40,000 nucleotides of DNA. It comes from Phaeobacter gallaeciensis. Its GTDB lineage: Bacteria > Pseudomonadota > Alphaproteobacteria > Rhodobacterales > Rhodobacteraceae. Within the stretch, counting starts at the first letter, position 1. The number at the start of each line of letters is the position of its first letter. The translations under genes were made by a program, and so were the position numbers. The notes beneath the pieces were generated by a model that saw nothing but the letters and a program-made list of their open reading frames with translations, ran no database searches and was not told the DNA's origin. The DNA lies in contig NZ_CP015124.1 in assembly GCF_001678945.1 (NCBI RefSeq), positions 1,917,501 to 1,957,500 on the forward strand, in the 5' to 3' direction. Shown here one piece after another: positions 26,209-32,962 of this stretch.

Positions 26209-27308
26209 TTTACGATCCTCAAACTGGGCGTCTGGAGCGGCGGGGCGGATACAGGGGGAACGCAGGTCAGATAGGGGTCCGCAGCGACGGGGCCCTCGGC
26301 AGAAGACAGTAGATGAAACTGTGCGTTCTCGGCCTGCGCGATATGCGGTGTCAGCGATGCGTGTCGGGTGATGGGGTCGATCTGCACCGGCCCCAGAACC
26401 GTTTCATGGCGCGCATCGCAGGCCGCATGGAACACCGCCCTTGGCGCGGTGGTCCCGGTTTTCGCGACGGTTTCGGCCAGAATGCGAACGCTGGCATAGG
26501 AGGTGGCAAAGACGCAGGAACAGCGCCCGTTCGGCGATTTCTCCCGGGCACGGCGCACGAAACCCTCGGGGCCAAGCGGTTCGAAATAGGTCCCGGCCGA
26601 GATGATCCCGTCGCCATATTGGCCCAGCACATCAAGATCCGCTTCGGATTGGTTGCAGGACAGGATTGTCGGCCGCTGCCCGGTGGGCAATCCGCGCAGG
26701 AACGCCTCATTCGACGGACCGATCAGCGAGTTGACGACAACATCCGGCTGCTCAGAGATGATCTCGGAGAGGGCCAGATCGGAGTCCACATCGCCAAGTG
26801 GTACGAAACGCTCGCCGACGATCTCAACCCCGGCGGCGCTCAGCCGTTCGCGGGCCAGACGCAGCGTTTCCCAGCCCCAGACATAGTTGGAACCAAGCAG
26901 GTAGGCACGGCGCGTGCCTTGGCTCAGCACCCGGTCCAGCAGCGGGATCATATGATGGTTCGGCGCGCCGCCCATGTAGACGACGTGATCGTTGCTTTCG
27001 AAGCCCTCATAGGGGCACGGGTACCACAGCATCGCGCCATAACGCTCCAGCACCGGAATCATGTCCTTGCGGCTCCAGGAGGTGATGGCGCCCACCACGT
27101 GTGACACACCACCAGCAAGGATATCGCGGGTCATCGCCTCATAGGCCTCGGGGCGGCCCGCCGGATCACAGGTCACGGGCGCAATTCGGGCAATGCCCTC
27201 GCGCTCCAGATCGGCGATGGCCAGCTCGGCCCCCGCCAGTCCGGCCTGTCCCAGCGCGGCGTAGGGTCCAGAGGTCGAGAAGACCAGACCAAGATCGAAT
27301 TCCTGCAT
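26205..27308 (-). CDS. amiC: AmiC-like cytoplasmic amide sensor (periplasmic-binding fold)
   Basis: Ligand sensor of 367 residues in the Leu/amide-binding (family 5 peripla_BP) fold. It has no signal peptide: it starts directly with MQEFDLGLVFSTSGPYAALG, as in AmiC, which stays in the cytoplasm and sequesters AmiR. Family segments include GGVSHVVGAITSWSRKDMIP, LWYPCPYEGFESND, YLLGSNYVWGWETLRLARE and SCNQSEADLDVLGQYGDG. The ATG at 27308 is preceded by a GTGGGGTACT stretch. An upstream in-frame extension would read through the leader terminator and is rejected. It is the first gene of the amide operon. Confidence 0.88.
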   Translation of the reverse strand: MQEFDLGLVFSTSGPYAALGQAGLAGAELAIADLEREGIARIAPVTCDPAGRPEAYEAMTRDILAGGVSHVVGAITSWSRKDMIPVLERYGAMLWYPCPYEGFESNDHVVYMGGAPNHHMIPLLDRVLSQGTRRAYLLGSNYVWGWETLRLARERLSAAGVEIVGERFVPLGDVDSDLALSEIISEQPDVVVNSLIGPSNEAFLRGLPTGQRPTILSCNQSEADLDVLGQYGDGIISAGTYFEPLGPEGFVRRAREKSPNGRCSCVFATSYASVRILAETVAKTGTTAPRAVFHAACDARHETVLGPVQIDPITRHASLTPHIAQAENAQFHLLSSAEGPVAADPYLTCVPPVSAPPLQTPSLRIVK

Positions 27309-27323
27309 AGTACCCCACAAACT

Positions 27324-27361
27324 AAAAAGCCCCGCCACCCTGCAAGAGGGTGATCGGGGCT
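27324..27361 (-). terminator. Intrinsic terminator in the amiC leader (antitermination target)
   Basis: On the minus strand AGCCCCG pairs with CGGGGCT (27355-27361 with 27328-27334) and CACCCT with AGGGTG inside. The stem is followed at once by TTTTT (27328-27324), only 15 bases before the amiC ATG. A strong terminator placed between promoter and first gene only makes sense if it is regulated. The ANTAR protein AmiR encoded in the same operon is the expected regulator. Confidence 0.85.
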
Positions 27362-27451
27362 CAATTGCCAACGGCGATCAGGTCGCCATGTAGGCCCAAT
27401 AAGGCTTAACAGGACCGGGAAGTCAAACTCTTCGTGGCCGTTTTGTGACGG
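27351..27451 (-). promoter_or_regulatory. Leader RNA with candidate ANTAR-type hairpins and an antiterminator
   Basis: Upstream of the terminator two small hairpins can form: CCGT-CACAAA-ACGG (27438-27451, six-base loop) and GGCGA-CCTGA-TCGCC (27373-27387). TGATCG of the second (27375-27380) is also exactly complementary to CGATCA inside the terminator's left arm (27351-27356). That pairing would exclude both the second hairpin and the full terminator. The published ANTAR signature (two hexaloop hairpins with conserved A and G) is not matched exactly, so this is a candidate. No clear promoter was identified in 27452-27583. Confidence 0.45.
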
Positions 27452-27583
27452 TTCAGACGCGGGCGCCGATTTTTTAGGCAGCCGCGACGGCGGCCCTTTG
27501 GCGCCTGTTTCTATTGCACCCATGGCGTCGCAGACTGCCGTCCCGCCTGACCCATGATACCTTTGGCCGCACCGGAGTTGCGG

Positions 27584-27991
27584 CTAGCCAAACAGCGACA
27601 GCAGGATCCCCCCGACACAAAGAACGTTGGAAAAGATCAGCAGCGCAACCGCCAGAGAGCCAAGGTCCTTTGCGTGTTTTGCCTGCACCGACCATTCGGG
27701 CGATATCCGGTCGGTCAGCACCTCGATCGCGGTATTGAGCGCCTCGACCGCCAGCACGAGTGCAAAGAGAATGGCAAAGGCCGCAAGCTGTAGAGCAGAG
27801 GCCCCAAGAACCAGCAGCAGGAACCCCGTCCCAGCCCCCGCGACAAGCTCCAGCCGGGCGGCGGTTTCCCCCATCAACCGCTGCAATCCGCCAAGAGAAT
27901 ACCGCGCAGCGGCAATGACATGCGCAACGCCGGTCACGGCAGGCGGGATCTCTTGCGGAGTTGCGCCCTGCGATTGATCACGTACCGTCAT
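27584..27991 (-). CDS. dgkA: Diacylglycerol kinase, prokaryotic DgkA type
   Basis: Integral membrane kinase of 135 residues that phosphorylates diacylglycerol to phosphatidic acid. It shows three hydrophobic segments and the family motif EALNTAIEVLTDRISPEW with the catalytic Glu/Asn/Glu cluster, followed by AKDLGSLAVALLIF. The start overlaps the stop of the phosphoethanolamine transferase gene (ATGA). Coupling is logical: each transfer of phosphoethanolamine from phosphatidylethanolamine leaves diacylglycerol, which DgkA can recycle. The N-terminus is about 15 residues longer than E. coli DgkA. Confidence 0.92.
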   Translation of the reverse strand: MTVRDQSQGATPQEIPPAVTGVAHVIAAARYSLGGLQRLMGETAARLELVAGAGTGFLLLVLGASALQLAAFAILFALVLAVEALNTAIEVLTDRISPEWSVQAKHAKDLGSLAVALLIFSNVLCVGGILLSLFG

Positions 27992-29658
27992 GTTGCGGGC
28001 CTCGCGATACGGCAGCGCGACGCCAGATCCAGCTCCGGCTGCCGGACCTCGGTGCGGATGTCGAGGAGGCCCAGGACCGTATGGAACAGATTGTCCTGGC
28101 TGACAGGCTGATCGGTCATATCCTTCAGACAGGCGCCATCAAGATGCATCGCTTCGCGATAGCTTTCCGGCAGCCACATCAGGAACGGCACCCGAGTCTG
28201 CGCCTCCGGCGCCATGAACATCGGCGCGGCGTGGAGGTATAGCCCGCCCTCCCCTAGGGATTCACCGTGATCCGAGATATACATCAACGCCGGTAGAGCA
28301 TGGTCCTGCGCGTTCAGCATTGAAATCGCCTTGGCCAGGATGTGGTCGGTATAGGCGATGGTATTGTCATAGGCGTTCACGATCTCTTCCGGCGTGCAAT
28401 AATCGAACTCGGCTGTTCTGCAATCAGGCGTGAAGCGGGCAAACGCCTCGGGGTAGCGCCTGTAGTAGGCGGGCCCGTGGCTGCCGATCATATGCAGCAC
28501 CAGCACGGTGTCTTCCTTGATCGCTCCGATCTGCTGCGCCAGCGCCCCAAGAAGCGCCGCATCGCTGCACTCCCCATCGGCGCAGGCCGCCGGATCAAGC
28601 GTAACATCGACCTGCCGCGCCCCGGTGCGCCGGGCGATCCGCTGATCCCCGGTGTTGTTGTCGATCCACACAGGCTGCACCCCGGCATGATCCAGCACAT
28701 CCAAAAGGTTCTCCTGCCCCATGAAGGCGCGATGGCTGTAGTCACTCCGGCCCAGCGCGGAAAACATGCAGGGCAGCGACACCGCCGTCGATGTTCCACA
28801 GGACGAGGTTTCGCTGAAATTAAGGAGATCAAGCCCCGCCAGCTGCGGCGTGGTGTTCCGCGCATACCCGTTCAGCGCGAAATTCTGCGCGCGGGCGGTC
28901 TCTCCGGCGAAGATCACCAGCAGAACCGGTTTTTTAGCCGCCAGCAGGTCTTCCCCCTTGGCTGCATCCTGTCCCAGCGGTGCGACCTCTGTGTTGCTGG
29001 CCCGGATTTCCATCTTGGCGTAGCGGGCGATGGCGCCAATGGTGGCGCCGGGCTGGTAGCTGCCCATCAACTCGTGATGCTCTCGGATGACCGAGGCATT
29101 TGCCTTGAGGTTGACGAACAGGAAACCGAACGTCATCGCGAAGCTTGCGACAGCAGTCAGCGGCAGCTTCCACAGGATATGCCGGAACTTCGGATAGGTG
29201 ATGCGCGGCCAGAACAGCAAGGCAGCGGGCAGCACGCCTGTCAGCCCCATGTAACGCAGATAGGGCAGCGTGATCAGTTGCCGGGATTCCGCATAGGTAG
29301 TGTTCATCACGTTCTGGATCATCAGCTTGTCGATCATGATGCCCAGGTGCCCCTGATACCATGAGGCCGCCGCCGCCAGAAGAATGAGAATGGCAGCCAC
29401 CGGGCGCTGCACGCGCGGCCAGCTGAACGGGCTGAGGGTAAAGAACGTCAGCATCCAGACCGCAGCCCCGAACAGCACCACATTCATCGGCGCGCCCTCG
29501 AACAGCGTCGAGAGGTGCCTCCAGAACGCCGCGTTGAAGGCCACCAGCATATAAGTGGCGACCAGTATGTTGAGCATCGTTGGCGACAGCTCCGGTCGCC
29601 TGACCTGTGGCAGGCGGGCGTTCAGCCTTCTCACGGCTTCGGCAAATCGTCCATGCAA
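27988..29658 (-). CDS. eptA: Phosphoethanolamine transferase, EptA/lipid A type
   Basis: Inner-membrane enzyme of about 556 residues that transfers phosphoethanolamine from phosphatidylethanolamine to lipid A or a related acceptor. The N-terminal 180 residues contain about five membrane segments (LNILVATYMLVAFNAAFW onward). The periplasmic alkaline-phosphatase-fold domain has the metal-binding Glu in VIFAGETARAQNF, the catalytic Thr in SSCGTSTAVSLPCMF and DHGESLGEGG. I choose a TTG at 29658 because GGAGG lies eight bases upstream and the length then fits the family. The frame stays open to 30054, but that part has no membrane or family character. It is transcribed with dgkA. Confidence 0.88.
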   Translation of the reverse strand: MHGRFAEAVRRLNARLPQVRRPELSPTMLNILVATYMLVAFNAAFWRHLSTLFEGAPMNVVLFGAAVWMLTFFTLSPFSWPRVQRPVAAILILLAAAASWYQGHLGIMIDKLMIQNVMNTTYAESRQLITLPYLRYMGLTGVLPAALLFWPRITYPKFRHILWKLPLTAVASFAMTFGFLFVNLKANASVIREHHELMGSYQPGATIGAIARYAKMEIRASNTEVAPLGQDAAKGEDLLAAKKPVLLVIFAGETARAQNFALNGYARNTTPQLAGLDLLNFSETSSCGTSTAVSLPCMFSALGRSDYSHRAFMGQENLLDVLDHAGVQPVWIDNNTGDQRIARRTGARQVDVTLDPAACADGECSDAALLGALAQQIGAIKEDTVLVLHMIGSHGPAYYRRYPEAFARFTPDCRTAEFDYCTPEEIVNAYDNTIAYTDHILAKAISMLNAQDHALPALMYISDHGESLGEGGLYLHAAPMFMAPEAQTRVPFLMWLPESYREAMHLDGACLKDMTDQPVSQDNLFHTVLGLLDIRTEVRQPELDLASRCRIARPAT

Positions 29659-29945
29659 GGGGCATACCTCCGGTAAAATATATCTGGTCTGGGCCGTCTT
29701 CAGCTGCTGTCGCCTGGGACGCTTCGTTGCCTCGATCACCGGAAATCTCCGGCCATTGCGGCTGGCGCGGCGCGGACGAAAGAACTGATGACAAGCCTTT
29801 ACCTGCGCCACCGGATGCCGCAGCAAGCTTTCAGTAACCTTACATCTCTCCGGGTCGGCCGAAACGCGCCGGGCCAGGAACGTCATGCTTCTGTCAATTA
29901 GCTGCGGTACCTCTGGCGCCACGCGCAGCAGCACGGGCGAGCACG
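29659..29945. other. Divergent intergenic region between eptA and plcP-like gene
   Basis: These 287 bases separate the leftward eptA-dgkA pair from the rightward plcP-btaA-btaB genes. Apart from the eptA ribosome site (GGAGG on the minus strand near 29667-29671) and a candidate Pho box close to the right end, I see no gene, RNA or clear repeat. Confidence 0.5.
29880..29897 (+). promoter_or_regulatory. Candidate Pho box upstream of plcP-btaAB
   Basis: Two half-sites, ACGTCAT and CTGTCAA, are spaced exactly 11 bases apart (29880 and 29891). The known PhoB consensus is CTGTCAT-N4-CTGTCAT; matches are 5/7 and 6/7. The site ends 48 bases before the plcP ATG. Since betaine-lipid synthesis is induced by phosphate starvation through PhoB in related bacteria, the position makes sense. 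No convincing -10 was seen. Confidence 0.5.
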
Positions 29946-30538
29946 ATGAAGTACCGCACCCTCTTTCTGTCTGACATCCATCTGGGTACCCCGGGACGCA
30001 TTTCGGCGGCATCGAGGTGGTGCAGACGGCAGATTTCATCGCCGCCGACAACAAACGCTATCTGGTGACCCATGGCGACCAGTTCGATTCCGTGGTGGTC
30101 AATGCAAAATGGTTGGCCCACCTTGGAGACCGGGCCTACGATTTCATGCTCTGGCTCAACACCCGCATCAACCGGCTTCGGCATCTTTGGGGCGGGCAAT
30201 ACTGGTCCTTGTCCAAATGGGCCAAGCATCAGGTCAAACAGGCGGTCAATTTCATCAGCGAATATGAAAACGTCCTGACTGCCGAGGCCCGGCGCGGTGG
30301 TTATGACGGGGTTATCTGCGGTCATATCCACAGCGCCGCCCTCCGCGATATTGGCGAGATTTCCTACGTCAACACCGGCGATTGGGTCGAGAGCTGCACT
30401 GCCGTGGCGGAACAGGAAGACGGGCAACTGGTGCTGATCGACTGGACCCGCTCGGCCCGCCGCGCCCATCACCGCAGCCGCCGGGCGCGGCGCAAGGACA
30501 AACAGTCCGAAAAAGACAGGCAACTTGAAAATGTATGA
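29946..30538 (+). pseudogene. plcP: plcP-like metallophosphoesterase (phospholipase C), internal deletion and frameshift
   Basis: Calcineurin-type metallophosphoesterase related to LpxH and to PlcP, which cleaves phospholipids to diacylglycerol in phosphate-starved alphaproteobacteria. The first 17 residues (MKYRTLFLSDIHLGTPG, including the DxH metal motif) are intact. Immediately afterwards, near 29991-29996, the sequence jumps into another frame at THFGGIEVVQTADF, which normally lies about 80-90 residues downstream. The segment with the GDxxD and GNHD/E metal motifs is missing. The original frame stops at 30066-30068 after 40 codons. The C-terminal part is preserved to its natural stop (THGDQFD, CGHIHSA, NTGDWVESCTA). 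No active enzyme can result. btaA follows after 12 bases. Confidence 0.85.
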
Positions 30539-30550
30539 GAGGTGCCCCCG

Positions 30551-31780
30551 ATGAGTACGACCGCACAGGCGCGGCTGGATGCTGCCGTTTTGCAGGATGG
30601 CGATGCCGCAACCGGACGGCTGGAGCATCTGTTCTCGCGGCTGTTCCTGGGCCTTGTCTATCCGCAGATCTGGGAAGATCCGGTTGTCGATATGGCAGCC
30701 TTGAATATCAAGCCGGGAGACAATCTGGTCTGTATCGCGTCCGGCAGCTGCAACCTAATGTCCTATCTCACTGCAGGCGCCGCGTCGGTTACCGCCGTCG
30801 ATCTATCGCCTGCCCATGTGGCGCTGGGGCAGCTGAAACTGACCGCAGCGCGCTGCCTGCCGGATCATGCGGCGTTCTACCAGTTCTTTGCCCGAGCCGA
30901 TCTGGCCAGCAACGTAGCGCTCTATGACCGCTACATCCGCCCCAATCTTGACCCGCACACGCGGGATTTCTGGGACGCGCGGCAACCGATCCGCCGCCGG
31001 ATCTCCGTGTTTCAAAACCGGTTTTACCGGCACGGTCTGCTGGGGCGTTTCCTCGGCGCCGTGCATCTGGTGGCCCGCCTTGGCCGCGTAGACTTTGCGC
31101 CGCTTCTGGCAGCGCGGACGTTAGAGGACCAGCAGGCGTTTTTCGATGAAGAGATCGCGCCGCTGTTCGACATGTGGCTGGTGCGCAAACTGGCCGGGTT
31201 CCGCGCCGCCCTGTTCGGCCTTGGCATCCCGCCGGCGCAGTATGACAAGCTCGCCGCTGACGGTGGTGGCGACGTCCTGCCAGTACTGCGCGAACGGGTG
31301 CGCAAGCTGATGTGCGATTTCCCGATCCGGGAGAATTATTTCGCCTGGCAGGCCTTTGCCCGGCAATACGACCCCGCCCCGGATGGATCACTGCCCCCCT
31401 ACCTGAGCCGGGAGAACTTCGAGGCTCTGCGGCAGAGTGCAGACAACGGACGGATCGTGAACCGCTCCCTCACCGATCTGCTGGAAGCCGAACCGGACGG
31501 GTGCAAGGACGGCTACGTGCTGCTGGATGCGCAGGACTGGATGAATGATACGCAGTTGAATGCGCTCTGGGCGCAGATCACCCGCACGGCAAGACTGGGC
31601 GCACGGGTGATTTTCCGCACCGGCGGCAGCGCTAATATCCTGCCCGGCCGGGTCAGGCCCGATCTTCTGAACCAATGGGCCTATGACGCCGAAGCCTCGG
31701 CCAAAGGCACGGCAGAGGATCGTTCTGCCATCTACGGCGCCTTCCACCTCTACCGCTACAAAGGGCCTTCCCATGTTTGA
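30551..31780 (+). CDS. btaA: BtaA, SAM:diacylglycerol 3-amino-3-carboxypropyltransferase (DUF3419)
   Basis: Enzyme of 409 residues making diacylglycerylhomoserine, the first step of the betaine lipid DGTS. It uses diacylglycerol and S-adenosylmethionine. Family features: FSRLFLGLVYPQIWEDPVVD near residue 28, the nucleotide-binding-like LVCIASGSCNLMSYL, VTAVDLSPAHVALGQLK, and DAQDWMNDTQLNALW then RVIFRTGG near 330-360. I choose the ATG at 30551 with AGAGG eight bases upstream over an in-frame GTG three codons earlier. It is intact although the plcP-like gene in front of it, a likely source of diacylglycerol, is broken. Confidence 0.93.
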   Translation: MSTTAQARLDAAVLQDGDAATGRLEHLFSRLFLGLVYPQIWEDPVVDMAALNIKPGDNLVCIASGSCNLMSYLTAGAASVTAVDLSPAHVALGQLKLTAARCLPDHAAFYQFFARADLASNVALYDRYIRPNLDPHTRDFWDARQPIRRRISVFQNRFYRHGLLGRFLGAVHLVARLGRVDFAPLLAARTLEDQQAFFDEEIAPLFDMWLVRKLAGFRAALFGLGIPPAQYDKLAADGGGDVLPVLRERVRKLMCDFPIRENYFAWQAFARQYDPAPDGSLPPYLSRENFEALRQSADNGRIVNRSLTDLLEAEPDGCKDGYVLLDAQDWMNDTQLNALWAQITRTARLGARVIFRTGGSANILPGRVRPDLLNQWAYDAEASAKGTAEDRSAIYGAFHLYRYKGPSHV

Positions 31781-32420
31781 TTCAGCGCCCGATACCCACG
31801 CTGATCTGATGGATCAGACCTACCGCCATCAACGGATGATTTATGATCTGACCCGCAAATACTACCTGTTCGGACGCGACCGTTTGATTGCAGACCTCGC
31901 CCCCAAGGAAGGTGCACATATCCTGGAGGTGGCCTGCGGCACCGGGCGCAACCTGCATCTGGCGGCCCGCAGATACCCGCATTGTGCCTTTTACGGGTTG
32001 GATATTTCGTCCCAGATGCTGCGTTCGGCACAGGCGAAATTGAAAGACCGGGCACAGCTGGCTCAGGCAGACGCCTGCGATTTTGACGGTGCCACGCTGT
32101 TTCAGCGCCCCCGGTTCGACCGGATCTTTGTCTCCTACGGGATTTCGATGATCCCGGACTGGAAGACCGCCCTGCGCATGGCGGCCGCGCATCTGAGGCC
32201 CGGCGGTGAACTGCATGTGGTGGATTTCTCGGATCAGTCCGGATGGCCCGACTGGTTCGAAGCATCCCTGCGCCGATGGCTGGCGAAATTTCACGTCAGT
32301 CCGCGGCTGAACCTTAAAACCACCCTGCACAGGATTGCCGCAGAGACCGGCGGCACGGCAGAGCATCGCCAGCTTTACCGCGGCTATGCGCAGTATGGCG
32401 TGCTGCGCAGGCCGCGTTGA
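31773..32420 (+). CDS. btaB: BtaB, SAM-dependent N-methyltransferase for betaine lipid
   Basis: Class I methyltransferase of 215 residues that trimethylates the BtaA product to give DGTS. The SAM-binding motif is HILEVACGTGRNLHLAARRY at about 48-67, followed by YGLDISSQMLRSAQAKL and the post-I acidic region ADACDFD. The N-terminus HADLMDQTYRHQRMIYDLTR is typical of BtaB. Its ATG lies eight bases inside the end of btaA, so translation is coupled. The C-terminal third (AKFHVSPRLNLKTTLHR, YRGYAQYGVLRRP) also fits the family. Confidence 0.92.
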   Translation: MFDSAPDTHADLMDQTYRHQRMIYDLTRKYYLFGRDRLIADLAPKEGAHILEVACGTGRNLHLAARRYPHCAFYGLDISSQMLRSAQAKLKDRAQLAQADACDFDGATLFQRPRFDRIFVSYGISMIPDWKTALRMAAAHLRPGGELHVVDFSDQSGWPDWFEASLRRWLAKFHVSPRLNLKTTLHRIAAETGGTAEHRQLYRGYAQYGVLRRPR

Positions 32421-32674
32421 CCTGATGGCTAGACCACGGCGCGGCTCTCCGGGCCTGCTGCGGACCGCTGCCTCTTTCAGGCAGCACCGGCAAAAAACCG
32501 ATCACAGACAAGGCATTCCGGGGTGCACAACTGGTTGTCACCGCGGCGATGCCGCGCCCCAAAGAAGCAGACTTCGCTGAGCAAGCACCACAGGCTGAGA
32601 TCCAGAGATTCACCCAATGGGGCCAGTTGACGTGGATCAACGCGCATATGCGGTAGGCCGCATATACATGCGTC
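32421..32674. other. Gap between btaB and arsR, with a 57-codon open stretch of unknown nature
   Basis: No recognisable complete gene. One plus-strand frame stays open from about 32486 to the stop at 32654-32656. It has a protein-like composition (TGKKPITDKAFRGAQLVV, then TQWGQLTWINAHMR) but no good start codon or ribosome site. It could be the tail of a lost gene. The arsR operator sits at the right end. Confidence 0.35.
32646..32665. promoter_or_regulatory. Palindromic operator before arsR
   Basis: ATATGCGG-TAGG-CCGCATAT is a perfect 8+8 inverted repeat ending nine bases before the arsR ATG. ArsR/SmtB repressors bind such AT-flanked dyads over their own promoters. A TTGACG lies at 32627 and a TATACA at 32663-32668, so the operator covers the promoter. 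No Shine-Dalgarno is visible before the ATG. Confidence 0.7.
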
Positions 32675-32962
32675 ATGCAAGAGATCCTAAACGCCATTTA
32701 TGACTCGACCCGCCGCGCCGCCCTCGCCATCGTTTGGGATGGCGGCGAGCACTGCGTCTGTGAGTTGATGGAGCGGCTTGATGTAAGCCAAAGCCGCATG
32801 TCGCGACACATGAAGGTGCTGCGCGAAGCTGGTCTGGTTATCGACCGGCAAGACGCTCAATGGGTCAGGTATCGTCAGAACCCGAATATCCCGGCAGAAA
32901 TCGCGGCTGTCATCTCTGCGGTCTTGCTGGCGGAAAACTCTCTCAAACAGGAGATGGCATGA
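32675..32962 (+). CDS. ArsR/SmtB family metalloregulator
   Basis: Winged-helix repressor of 95 residues. The N-terminal STRRAALAIVWDGGEHCVCELMERL includes CVCEL, the Cys-x-Cys metal site found in arsenic/antimony-sensing ArsR proteins. The recognition helix follows in DVSQSRMSRHMKVLREAGLV and the wing in DRQDAQWVRYRQN. No ribosome site is visible, so the message may be leaderless or weakly translated. The stop overlaps the permease start (ATGA), which makes this regulator and the permease one unit responding to a thiol-reactive metalloid. Confidence 0.9.
   Translation: MQEILNAIYDSTRRAALAIVWDGGEHCVCELMERLDVSQSRMSRHMKVLREAGLVIDRQDAQWVRYRQNPNIPAEIAAVISAVLLAENSLKQEMA

Noticed and set aside
29659-30054. 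Upstream extension of EptA
   Set aside because: The region has no membrane or family character and overlaps the plcP start and the candidate Pho box; the TTG at 29658 with GGAGG gives the right length.
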